A stretch of DNA of 64,000 nucleotides from CAVQAH01 sp963784195 (GCA_963784195.1 CAWARA010000007.1:99038-163037), one strand, 5' to 3'; numbered from the stretch's first letter, positions 37,788 to 47,853 are shown. Translations and numbers: made by a program. Notes: a model not told the origin generated them from the sequence alone.

Positions 37788-40700
37788 TTGCCACCGAATG
37801 TCCCGCACTCTCTGACTCGGTCCCTGGATCTGACGCGCGACTCTGGGCTCTCGCGCAGCCAGACGCACATCTGGATCGGTCAGGCGCGACATCCTGAAAG
37901 CTCGCTCTACAACATGGCGTTCGCCTTCATGCTCGAAGGCGAAATCGATCGCATCCTCTTCGGCCGCGCGTGGCAACTCGTCGTCGATCGCAGCGAGGCG
38001 CTGCGTACTTCGATCGATCAGCGCGACGGCATGCCGGTGCGCCGCGTGCGCGAGGCTGGCGCGTGCGCACTCGCATTCCAGGATTTCTCCGAGAGACCAG
38101 ATCCTGATCGTGAGTTCCACGCGTGGGCGGTCGAGCGGTGCGGCCGGTTCCTGCCGCTCGACGGCGAGCTCGTCGACAGCGTTCTCGTCAAGCTTGCACC
38201 GCGCCGCTACGGCTGGTACGTCAACGCGCATCATCTCGTCACCGATGCCTCGTCGACGGTGCTTCTCTTCAGGCATGTGACGAGCGAATACGCGGCGATG
38301 TCAGCGGACAACCGTTCCGACAGGCGTCCGCTTGCGCCGCTCACACCGTATTACACGACGGTCCAATCACTCGACTCCTTTCCGAACGCGAGTGCCCGTG
38401 AGGATGCCGCCGAGTACCTGGGCGCGCCGACAGCAGGTGGATCGGGCGGCCGCCTTCTACGGGAGAGCGATTCAGGCAACCTCGACACGAAGCGAACGGT
38501 TCACGATCACGCTCGATGCGGATGTGTCGGCACGGTTGCGTGAGATCGCCGAGGGGCCCGGGTTTCTCAGCCTGACGGCCGACATCTCCATGTTCGTCGT
38601 GTTTGCCACACTGCTGGGAAGCTGGCTCCATCGCGTCACGGGTCAGGCGGACGTGGGCTTCGATGCTCCCGCGCACAACCGGCCCACCCCCGCCGCGAAA
38701 GCGGCCCTTGGCCTGTTCATCGAGATGTTCCCGTTCGCGGTGAACGTGCAGCCCGGCGACTCGTTCCGCACGCTCGCCGCGAGATGCCTGTCAGAGACGC
38801 AGCAATTCCTGCGCTTCGCCCTGCCGGGCACGAGCACGCCGTCCGCCGCGCACGTCAGCAACGTCGTCCTGAACTTCTTTCCGGGTTCGGTCGGAGACTT
38901 CGCCGGCAGTCCCGTTCGCGTCGACTGGATCCACTCAGGCCACGCAGACAGCGTGCACGCCGTTCGACTTCAAGTGCACGATCTCGGCGGCTCCGGACGC
39001 TACACACTGCTCTTCGATCTCAACGAGGAAGTCTTCCCTCAAAGACTGCGACCGCGAGCGGTGGACCATTTTCAGAAGTTGCTCGCCGCGTTCGTCGAGG
39101 ACCCGGACCAGCCGGTCGATGCAGTCGACATCCTCACGGACGATGAGCGCGAGGCGCTCCTGGTTGAATACAACGACACGGGAGCCGCTCCCCTGCCGAC
39201 GGTGCCCGTGTCGGCGCTCTTCGATCGGCAGGCATCGCAGGCGAGCGATCGCATCGCTCTTCGGCAGGACCAGCGCGAACGCACGTTCGGCGACTTGCGT
39301 CAGGATGTCGACGCGGCTGCCGCCGCCCTTGTCCAGTTGGGCGTGCGGCCGGGACAACTGGTTGCCGTCCTGATGACGCGTTCGATCGAGGCGGTGACGG
39401 CGATGCTCGCGGTGCTCAAGGCCGGGGCAGCTTATGTGCCCCTCGATGCGAGCTTCCCGGCAACGCGGCTGCACGACATTCTCGAGGATTGCGGCGCCAG
39501 GCACGTGATCGTCCGCGACGATCGCCATCCGCCGCTATCCAATCCCGCCGCGGCCATCATCCGTCTCGACGAATTGCTGCGAAGCGGCAGTCCGAGCGCG
39601 GCTCTTGCGCAGCCGCAGCTGGAAGATCTCGCATACGTCATCTACACGTCGGGCTCGACCGGAAAGCCGAAGGGCGTGCGCGTCACCCATGGCGGGCTGG
39701 CGGATTATCTCGAGTGGGCGTCACGCCAATACGTCCGTGGCGAATGCCTCGCCTTCCCGCTCTTCACGTCGCTGGCGTTCGACCTGACGATCACCAGCTT
39801 GTACCTGCCGCTCATCACCGGGGGCACGCTCGAGATTTACGAAGAACCGCAAGGTCCGTTGGACACGTCATTGATCAGAGTGATCGAGGACAACCGCGTC
39901 GACGTCATCAAGCTGACGCCCTCTCACCTGTCGCTTCTTCAGCAGATGGACCTGTCCTCGTCCCGCATCCGCCGCATGATTGTCGGCGGCGAAAACCTGA
40001 GGACGAGCCTGGCCGCCCGAATCACCGCCCGCTTCGGAACCGACGTCGAGATTTACAACGAGTACGGCCCCACCGAAGCAGTCGTTGGCTGCATGATCCA
40101 TCGTTACGACGCAGGAACTGATACCGGCCTGAGCGTGCCGATCGGCCGGCCTGCCGATCATGTTCGCCTTTCCGTGTTGACGGATGGCCTGTCTCCGGTG
40201 CCGGAAGGTGTGCCCGGCGAGCTGTGTATCTCCCGCTTCGGACTGGCTGCGGGCTATCACCGCCGCGAGGACGCGACCGCGCAACGATTCGTCGCCGACC
40301 CATTCCACGCCGGCGATCGCATGTACCGCACCGGCGACCTGGTCCGCTTCGTCGATCCCTTCACGCTCGAGTATCTCGGACGGATCGACCGTCAGATGAA
40401 AATCGCGGGATACCGTGTGGAGCCCGACGAAATCGAAGGGGCTCTGCTGACGCACGAAGCCGTACGGGAATGCGTGGTCACCAACCACCGTCTCGCGGCG
40501 GACCCGGCGATGGATCCATCCGCGATCCTCTACTGCGAACGCTGCGGGATTCCGTCGAATGTCCCGGGCGTGAGTTTCGACGCCGCGAACGTGTGCAGCG
40601 TGTGCCGCTCGTTCGAGTCCATCGAAGAGCGAGCCCGTTCGTACTTCGGCACCATGGACGACCTGAAGGCCATCTTTCGCGAGTCCGCGGCCCGCCACCA

Positions 40701-42036
40701 GGCCGAATACGACTGCCTGATGCTGTTGAGCGGCGGCAAGGACAGCACCTACGCGCTCTGCCAGCTGGTCGCCATGGGCCTGCGCGTCCATGCCTTCACT
40801 CTCGACAACGGATACATCTCGGATCAGGCGAAGGAGAACATCCGGAGGGTCGTCGCGACGCTCGGCGTCGAGCACGAGTTCGCGACGACGCCGGCGATGA
40901 ATGCGATTTTCAGGGACAGCCTGACGCGTTTCAGCAACGTCTGCAACGGCTGCTTCAAGACGATCTACACGCTGGCCCTGGCCCGCGCCCGCGAGCGTGG
41001 TATCCCCATCATCGTCACCGGGCTTTCCCGCGGGCAGTTCTTCGAAACGCGACTGACGCCCGGTATCTTTCGTGACGGCCGCGTCAGTCCTGCTGAAGTC
41101 GATGCGGCAGTGCTCGCGGCCCGACGTGCGTATCACCGCGTCGACGATCAGGTCGCACGCTCGCTCGACGTGACCATGTTTCAGGACGACAAGATCTTCG
41201 AGGAGATCGCCTTCGTCGATTTCTATCGCTACTGCGATGCGAGCCTCGACGACATCCTCTCCTATCTGAAGGCTGCCGTCCCCTGGATGCGTCCCTCCGA
41301 CACCGGGCGCTCGACGAATTGCCGCATCAACGAAGTCGGTATCTACGTGCACCAGAAGGAGCGCGGCTTTCACAACTACGCGCTGCCCTACAGCTGGGAC
41401 GTGCGGATGGGGCTCAAGACTCGTCACGAAGCGATGGACGAACTGCGCGACGATCTGGACGTGGGAAACATCCGCAGGATCCTCTCGGAGGTCGGGTACG
41501 ACGAGAACCGCCTGGCCGAGGCTTCGGAGAAGACCGCCCTGGCGACCTATTTCGTTGCGTCGCGTGAAGTCGCCGACGCCGAGCTGCGCCGTCATCTTGC
41601 GGAGAGACTGCCGGCCGCGCTGATTCCTCAGTACTTCAGACGCGTTGAGTCGATTCCCCTCACAGCGAACGGCAAGGTGGACCTGGCTGCGCTGTCCGCA
41701 CGCGCCGTCTCGCTGCCCGCGCAGGTAGACGATGACCCGCCGGAGGGGGCTGCGCAGGAGCGGATCGCCGCGATCTGGCGCGACGTGCTGCGCATCGATC
41801 GCGTGGGGGCCCAGAGGAGCTTCTTCGAGCTCGGAGGCACGTCGCTGGCGGCCATGGAAACCATGCTGCGGATCTGCAACGAGTTCGACGTGGACCTGCC
41901 GCTGCAGACGTTGTTCCAGCGGCCCACGGTGGCATTGCTCGCCAGGGCGGTCGAAGAGAGGATCGTCGAAGAAATTGCCGGCCTGAGCGACGAGGAAGCG
42001 GCGCGGCTCGCGGCCGATCCGGACGTCACCACATGA
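37788..42036 (+). pseudogene. NRPS subunit 1: C-A(interrupted by PP-loop domain)-PCP, one frameshift
   Basis: Condensation domain about 37830-39100, with YVNAHHLVTDASST (HHxxxD kept, G replaced by A). Its two halves are in different frames because of one extra C at 38416-38419. The adenylation core is 39200-40440 with A3 YVIYTSGSTGKPKGVRV, A5 NEYGPTEA, A7 YRTGDLV and A8 GYRVEPDEIEGAL. Pocket residues by hand are D-L-T-K-I-G-E-V-G-K, one change from the known Asn code DLTKLGEVGK. Between A8 and A9 about 340 residues (40520-41560) are inserted: zinc-like CERC and CSVC pairs (40531, 40594), PP-loop SGGKDS (40729-40746) and CNGC (40941), resembling N-acetyl-sugar amidotransferases. A10 is TANGKVDL (about 41661) and the PCP is FFELGGTSLAAME (about 41820). 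The start is uncertain: TTG 37788 in frame, or ATG 37798 if another indel exists. Overlaps subunit 2 by ATGA. Confidence 0.88.
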
Positions 42037-45000
42037 GCGCGGATGAACTCGCGAATCGGGCAGCCGATCAGCTGTCGGAGAGCAAGCGCCGGCTGATCGA
42101 ACAGCGACTTCAGGGCAAGGCGCGTGCGGCTGTCCCACGGATTGACGGAATCCCACCATCCAGCCGGAAAGGTCCCGCGCTGGCGTCGGTGGGCCAGCAG
42201 TGGATGTTCCTGGCCCATCAGGCCGCGCCGCACGCCGCCGCTCTCAACGTCACCAGCAGCTTCCGCGCGAAGGGCACGCTTGACGTCGACCTCGTCCAGA
42301 CATGCGTGAATCGCGTTGTTGCCCGCCACGATGTTCTGCGCAGCAATTTCGTTTCGACCGCCAGCGCAGTCGAACGTGTCGTTCACGACGATCTGTCGAT
42401 CGCCATCGACCGGGTTCGCTGCCGTGACGAGGATGACCTCCGCGCGCGGGCGGAAACGCTCGCCCGTCAACCCTTCGATCTTGGCAAGGGACCTCTTCTG
42501 CGTCTGCACTGGCTCGAAGCGCCAGGCGTCGACGGACTGCTCATGCTCGTGGTGGCCGATCTCGTCGCCGATCGATGGTCGCTCGGCATTTTCTGGAAGG
42601 AAGTCACGGCACTCTATCGAGAAGGCACCAGCGGTGAGCCGGCAACGCTCGCGGACGTCCCTGTACGCTTCGGCGATTTCGCGGACTGGCAACGAGCGTG
42701 GCTCGAGTCAGGTGCGCTCACCGAACAGTTGACGTACTGGCGCAATCGGCTCGCAGCACTACCGCCTCCCCTCCCCTTGCCGACCGATCGTCCGTTCCCG
42801 ACGCGGATCACGCACGAGGGTCGGCTCGAGTCCGGGCATGTGAGCGAGGACATCGCGGCGCGTCTCACACAGTTCGCCGCCAGTCAGAATGCGTCGGTGT
42901 TCATGGCGCTTCTCGCTTGCTTTCAGATCCTGCTCCACCGGTATACCGGAACGCTCGACATCGTGATCGGATCGCCAATCGCCAACCGGCGTCGGAAGGA
43001 AACCGCCGGGCTCATCGGCTTCTTTCTCAGCACCGTCGCGCTGCGTACTCGCCTAAGCGGCCGCAGCACCGCTCGTGACGTGCTGCGCCTGACCAGGGAA
43101 GCCGTCCTCGAGGGGATCGAGCATCAGGACGCTCCGTTCGACCGCGTCGTCGAGGCGGTCCGGCCCGAACGCGTGCCCGGCAGGCATCCGATGTTCCAGG
43201 TGATGTTCGTGCACCAGACAGAGGCCGAAGCGCCGCGCGTGCTGGATTTCGGCGGCGTCGAGCTTCGACACGTCCAGGTCGAGACCGGCACGTCCAGATT
43301 CGACCTCACGTTGTTTGCCGCGGAGTCTGGGCGCGGCATCGAGACGATGATCGAGTACCGGACCGACGTTTTCTCGCGCGAAACCATCCAGCGGATGTTG
43401 GGGCACTACGGACAGCTCCTCGAGAGCATCCTCGCGGACCCGGACCGGCCGATTGCCGAGCTCGAGTTTCTCACCGCTGACGAGCGGAAACAGTTGCTGG
43501 TGGATTGGCAGGGTGCGCAGCGCTCGCTGGACCATGTCGCCGACGTCGTTGCGCAGATCGACGCCCGCGCGTCGGCGACGCCTGACGCTGACGCCGTCAT
43601 CGGCGGTGGTCGGAGACTGAGCTACCGCCAGCTTGCGGCGACGAGCTCCGCGATCGCGCGGCAACTGCTGCGACTGGGAACCGGTCGTGACACGCCGGTC
43701 GCGCACTATGCTGGTCGGACGCCCGAGGCGATCGCTGCAATTGTGGGCATCATGAAGGCAGGCGCCGCGTATGTTCCCATCGATCCAGACTACCCGGAGC
43801 ATCGCCGGCGCTTCATTGTGGCGAACACCAGTATCGACACGGCCGTCACGACGGCAGCGCGCCGCGCGGAGATCGGGGCGCTCGTCGAACGTACAGTCGT
43901 CGTCGACGATATCGCCGCCCTTGACGAGGATGACTCGACTCGTCCCGCGCCGGTCGACCAGCAACAGATCGCATATGTGATTCACACGTCCGGCTCGACA
44001 GGGGATCCCAAAGGCGTCGTCATTTCCCGGCGGAATCTCCGTTACTCGACAGAAGCCCGCGCGCTGTATTACGGCGCGGCTCCACAGCGATTCCTTCTGG
44101 TTCCGAGCTTCTCTTTCGACAGCTCGGTCGCGGTCATCTTCTGGACGCTGACGCAGGGCGGCGCACTCGTACTCGCCGACGCTGACGATCAGCGGGATCC
44201 GGCACGGCTTCGGCGGCTGATTCGCGAGCACGCTGTCACGGACCTGCTCTGCATCCCGGCGCTCTACCGCGAGATCCTGCGCCAGGAGGTCGGTGAGCTT
44301 CAAAGTCTGCAGCGGGTGATCGTCGCCGGCGAAGCCTGCACACCGGAGCTCGTCGCTCTTCACTTCGAACGCCTTCCCAGGACCTCGCTCTTCAACGAAT
44401 ACGGGCCGACAGAGGCTACCGTGTGGGCAACGGTTCACTCCTGTACCGCCGAAGACGGCGCGCGCGGAAGCATCGTACCCATCGGGCGACCCGTTCCGAA
44501 TGCATCGGCTTTTGTGTTCGATTCGAACCAGCAGCCTCTCCCCGCGGGCATCGCGGGAGAGCTGTGGCTCGGCGGCGAAGGCATCGCGCGAGGCTACTAC
44601 GGGCGTGACGACCTGACGCAGGAACGCTTCGTCGAGCGGACGCTGCCTCTCGTGGGACCATCGAGACTCTATCGCACCGGTGACCTCGCGCGGTGGCGTA
44701 GCAGCGGGCTCCTGGAGTTTCTCGGTCGAAATGACGAGCAGATCAAATTACGCGGCTACCGCATAGAGCCAGGAGAGATCGAATCCGCGCTCGAGGCGCA
44801 TCCAGGCATTCAGCGCGCCGTCGTAGTGGCCACGCAGGTCCGCCTTCGATCGCGCAGCGAGGACGGAGGCGACGATGTGGCGACGCTCCTTCGAGAGATC
44901 GGACGGCCGGATTTCGAGGGCGCGTTGGCGGAGGTAGAAGCGCTCACGCCCGAGCAGGTGCAGTTGGCTCTGGGCGAAGCTCGCGACGCCGTCAGATCGC

Positions 45001-45800
45001 CCGCCGACCGCGCAGCGATCCGCGACCGTTTTCGTCTGGAGCTTCACGCCACGACGCCCGGCTTTATCGCCCCACCGCGCGAAGCGCAGCGAAACTGGCT
45101 GCTGGGCAAGACGATGGAAGAGTTCGCCGACGATCTGGAACATCTGGATGCCGTGGCGCGATCCCTCGTTCGTGGGTTCGACCATCAGATCGGGACCGAC
45201 GTGCGCGATATCACGCAGGCCCGGCTGAGCGACCAGGAAATCATGGAGGACTGGCAGATTCCTCTCATGCACGCGATGGCGCGCCACGTGACCGCCACGC
45301 ACGGCGACGTCCTCGAGATCGGTTTCGGCCGCGGAGTTTCTGCGGAGATCATCCAGCAAGCGGGCGTACGCTCGCACACGATCGTCGAACCGAACGACCA
45401 CAGCGTGAGCCATTACTTCGCACCCTGGAGAGCGCGCCGCCCGGACATGGACATTCGCCTCTTCCACGCACGCTGGCAGGATGTCGACGACCAGCTGGGC
45501 CTCTTCGATGGCATTTTCTTCCACGCGTTCCCGATGAACGAGCAGGAGTTCGCGGACTACGTCCTGCGAAGCGTGACGTTCGCAGAGCATGCGTTCGCAC
45601 CCATGGCCGCGCATCTCAGAAGCGGCGGCGTCTTCACGTACCTGACCACCGAGATCGACTCCCTGAGCCGCGGACACCAGCGTCGTCTCTTGCAGCACTT
45701 CCGCGAGATTTCGCTGCACGTCGAACCGCTGCGGGTGCCGGAAGACGTGAAAGACATGTGGTGGGCGCGCTCGATGGTCGTCGTCAAGGCGGTGAAGTGA
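42033..45800 (+). CDS. NRPS subunit 2: C-A(A1-A8)-methyltransferase, lacking A9-A10 and PCP
   Basis: 1,255 residues, start coupled to subunit 1. The N-terminal helix ESKRRLIEQRLQG looks like a linker/docking helix. In the C domain the usual HHxxxDG reads ADLVADR (about 42555): the catalytic His is Asp and DG is DR. The A core is 43540-44790 with A3 YVIHTSGSTGDPKGVVI, A5 FNEYGPTEATVW, A7 YRTGDLARW and A8 LRGYRIEPGEIESAL. Pocket residues by hand are D-S-A-C-I-A-E-V-W-K, not assignable by me. After a helical linker comes a SAM methyltransferase (about 45050-45797) with QIPLMHAMARHV, GDVLEIGFGRGVSAEIIQ and LFDGIFFHAFPMNEQE, closest in style to guanidinoacetate N-methyltransferase. The protein ends there; A9-A10 are on the next gene. 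Confidence 0.9.
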   Translation: MSADELANRAADQLSESKRRLIEQRLQGKARAAVPRIDGIPPSSRKGPALASVGQQWMFLAHQAAPHAAALNVTSSFRAKGTLDVDLVQTCVNRVVARHDVLRSNFVSTASAVERVVHDDLSIAIDRVRCRDEDDLRARAETLARQPFDLGKGPLLRLHWLEAPGVDGLLMLVVADLVADRWSLGIFWKEVTALYREGTSGEPATLADVPVRFGDFADWQRAWLESGALTEQLTYWRNRLAALPPPLPLPTDRPFPTRITHEGRLESGHVSEDIAARLTQFAASQNASVFMALLACFQILLHRYTGTLDIVIGSPIANRRRKETAGLIGFFLSTVALRTRLSGRSTARDVLRLTREAVLEGIEHQDAPFDRVVEAVRPERVPGRHPMFQVMFVHQTEAEAPRVLDFGGVELRHVQVETGTSRFDLTLFAAESGRGIETMIEYRTDVFSRETIQRMLGHYGQLLESILADPDRPIAELEFLTADERKQLLVDWQGAQRSLDHVADVVAQIDARASATPDADAVIGGGRRLSYRQLAATSSAIARQLLRLGTGRDTPVAHYAGRTPEAIAAIVGIMKAGAAYVPIDPDYPEHRRRFIVANTSIDTAVTTAARRAEIGALVERTVVVDDIAALDEDDSTRPAPVDQQQIAYVIHTSGSTGDPKGVVISRRNLRYSTEARALYYGAAPQRFLLVPSFSFDSSVAVIFWTLTQGGALVLADADDQRDPARLRRLIREHAVTDLLCIPALYREILRQEVGELQSLQRVIVAGEACTPELVALHFERLPRTSLFNEYGPTEATVWATVHSCTAEDGARGSIVPIGRPVPNASAFVFDSNQQPLPAGIAGELWLGGEGIARGYYGRDDLTQERFVERTLPLVGPSRLYRTGDLARWRSSGLLEFLGRNDEQIKLRGYRIEPGEIESALEAHPGIQRAVVVATQVRLRSRSEDGGDDVATLLREIGRPDFEGALAEVEALTPEQVQLALGEARDAVRSPADRAAIRDRFRLELHATTPGFIAPPREAQRNWLLGKTMEEFADDLEHLDAVARSLVRGFDHQIGTDVRDITQARLSDQEIMEDWQIPLMHAMARHVTATHGDVLEIGFGRGVSAEIIQQAGVRSHTIVEPNDHSVSHYFAPWRARRPDMDIRLFHARWQDVDDQLGLFDGIFFHAFPMNEQEFADYVLRSVTFAEHAFAPMAAHLRSGGVFTYLTTEIDSLSRGHQRRLLQHFREISLHVEPLRVPEDVKDMWWARSMVVVKAVK

Positions 45801-45801
45801 C

Positions 45802-47157
45802 ATGTCCGGTGGTTCTGACATGCCCGTCAATCTCGAGCAGCGTCTCGACCGGCTGACCCCGGATCAGCGCGTGCTCCTGAAACGTCGTCTCACCCAGGAC
45901 GCCCGGCAACGCTCGGAAGAATTCTCAGGTGACGCCGATACTCGGTTGGTTGCGTACGTCGTCGCCAACCCCGGCGTCGAGCCTCCCGCGTCTGAGGACC
46001 TGCGGCGCTTTCTATCGCAGCGGCTGCCGTCGCACCTGATCCCGTCGCGGTTCACCGCGCTGGACGCGTTGCCGTTCCTGCCAAACGGCAAGATCGATCG
46101 CGCGGCGCTCGCAGCCCGGCGCGACGCTCCGCCGAAACGTGACGCGCCTCAGGGAACGAAGAGCAAGATTGAACGGCAGCTGATGTTGATCTGGAGCGAC
46201 CTGCTCGACGTGATCGAGATCGGTCGCGACGACAACTTTTTCGAGCTGGGCGGGCATTCGCTCCTCCTCCCACGGCTCGTGGACCGCATCCAGCGTGACT
46301 TCGGGTTTGCGCTGCCGCTGGGAGCCGTGTTCGAGGCACCGACGGTCACAGCGCTCGCCGAGATCATTCACTCGCGCAGCCCCACGCAGGCCTGGCGATC
46401 GCTCGTGGGTATCCGCGAGACAGGACGCAGACCGCCGCTGTATCTCGTGCATGGGTTAGGTGGCGAGATCGGGTACTTCTACAACCTCGCCGGATATCTG
46501 AATCCCGATCAGCCTGTGTTCGGCCTCCAGGCGCCGATGGAGCCGTTTACCGAGCTCGAAGCGATGGCGTCGCAGTATCTCGCGGAGGTTCGCCGCAATC
46601 AACCACATGGTCCATATCTGCTCGGCGGGTATTGTGTCGGCGGGTGTGTGGCCTTCGAGATGGCCCAACAACTAACCGAAGCCGGGGAATCTGTTCAGCT
46701 GCTCGCCATCATCGATGCGGTGACACCCAATCTGCAGCCGGTGACACCTCCGCTTGGTCAGCGCATGAGACGGTGGGTTCGAAAGCATCCGCGCGAGATC
46801 GCGCCGGCCCTGAAGCGTAAGGTCACGGAATGGCTTTCCGATCGCAGACCGCCGGCGCCAGACAGCGAGGTGCCGCAATGGTACGGCGTTCCGCCCGCCT
46901 TCCATGAAATGGCCACCCGTCACTACCGTGCGGTGCTCGGCTACGCACCGCGGCCCTACCACGGCGACGTCTGGCTGTTCCGAAGCGAGGACGACAGATA
47001 CCGCCATGACCTGGGCTGGTCGGCGCTCGTCAAAGGCAAGCTCGAAGTCGCCATGATTCCCGGTCGCCATTCGGATGTTCTGAAGGAACCTCACCTCGCG
47101 CGCATGGCGCGGCAACTGTCAACCGTGCTCGATGCGCTCGCCGCATCGAAAGGATGA
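45802..47157 (+). CDS. NRPS subunit 3: split adenylation C-subdomain (A9-A10)-PCP-thioesterase
   Basis: 451 residues, starting 1 bp after the subunit 2 stop. The N-terminal helix NLEQRLDRLTPDQRVLLKRR resembles NRPS linker/docking helices. Next comes an adenylation lid piece: RLPSHLIPSRFTALDALPFL and A10 Lys in PNGKIDRAAL, but no A1-A8. PCP follows with FFELGGHSLLLP (about 46240). The type I thioesterase is YLVHGLGGEIGYFYN, then GGYCVGGCVAFEMA, where the usual nucleophile Ser is Cys (codon 46633-46635), with catalytic His likely in IPGRHSDVL. The subunit completes the second module and releases the product. The last 95 bp are duplicated in degenerate form at 47682-47783. Confidence 0.9.
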   Translation: MSGGSDMPVNLEQRLDRLTPDQRVLLKRRLTQDARQRSEEFSGDADTRLVAYVVANPGVEPPASEDLRRFLSQRLPSHLIPSRFTALDALPFLPNGKIDRAALAARRDAPPKRDAPQGTKSKIERQLMLIWSDLLDVIEIGRDDNFFELGGHSLLLPRLVDRIQRDFGFALPLGAVFEAPTVTALAEIIHSRSPTQAWRSLVGIRETGRRPPLYLVHGLGGEIGYFYNLAGYLNPDQPVFGLQAPMEPFTELEAMASQYLAEVRRNQPHGPYLLGGYCVGGCVAFEMAQQLTEAGESVQLLAIIDAVTPNLQPVTPPLGQRMRRWVRKHPREIAPALKRKVTEWLSDRRPPAPDSEVPQWYGVPPAFHEMATRHYRAVLGYAPRPYHGDVWLFRSEDDRYRHDLGWSALVKGKLEVAMIPGRHSDVLKEPHLARMARQLSTVLDALAASKG

Positions 47158-47187
47158 CGCGGGACTGTCCAACTCCCGACGTTATGT

Positions 47188-47457
47188 GTTTAGCGGTTGC
47201 GCCGGAGCATATCGGGCCACGGCGCCTCGGCCTACGCGCGGAAAAATGCACCTCCGGCGATGGACTTACGAAGCCCGCTTCGGCTTGGGTGGCCCGAGCG
47301 CCGGTGCACAATCAGTTGGGCAACCGGGTGATCCGCGCGTCAGTGGCGAATCGGTGCCTTCGCGGCAGGCAGCGCCTGCGGTGCATTTTTCGAACTGACG
47401 CCCCGCGCTGGCCGCATCGCGCCGCGGCCCGACATGCTCCGCCGCAACCCGCTAAAC
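47188..47457. repeat. Palindromic interspersed repeat family A, copy 5
   Basis: 270 bp from gtttagcggttgcgccggag to gctccgccgcaacccgctaaac's end. Flanks on both sides match copy 3. Confidence 0.85.
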
Positions 47458-47681
47458 CTCCCCGGTGTCGATCGGCTGAGGTCCTTTGGGAGTCCGACGT
47501 CGCCGACTGCACTCGCAGCGATCACGACAGCCGCAACGTTCGCGACGTCACGTTTTGCCGTCGTGTTCGTCGTGGTCGTCGCGATCGTTCCATGGATTCG
47601 TTGGGACGTATCGTCGCTAATGACCATGCGGCTGAACGTCCGCGCTCGTCACACGTGCAGTGCTCGGCACGCACCGCGACT

Positions 47682-47783
47682 GATTCCCGGTCGCCATTCG
47701 GATGTTCTGAAGCGAACCTCAGCCTCGCGCGCATGGGCGCGGCACTCGTCAAACGTATCTCGATGCGCTCGCCACGCGTCAAA
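47682..47783 (+). pseudogene. Degenerate duplicate of the NRPS thioesterase 3' end
   Basis: Begins gattcccggtcgccattcgg exactly as 47055 onward in subunit 3 and follows that gene's last 95 bp to gatgcgctcgcc with several indels. It encodes IPGRHSDVLK, then loses frame. It lies between family-A copies 5 and 6. Confidence 0.88.
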
Positions 47784-47853
47784 CTCACCCAACTCCAACT
47801 CCCAAAATGTCACGGAGTCGATCGGCTGAGAGTGCTTGGTACTGAGAGCTGTG

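Noticed and set aside
36309..38419. Programmed frameshifting in the NRPS and starter genes
   Set aside because: No slippery heptamer or shared stimulatory structure at the sites, and unrelated genes show the same kind of one-base break.
39868..42159. 763-codon minus-strand open frame across the NRPS
   Set aside because: Arg/Val/Asp-rich antisense shadow of NRPS subunit 1 with no recognisable motif.
42540..42580. Heterocyclisation domain in subunit 2 (D-rich motif ADLVADRWS)
   Set aside because: Cyclisation domains need DxxxxDxxS with Asp in place of the first His; here the spacing is DxxxD with Asp in place of the second His.
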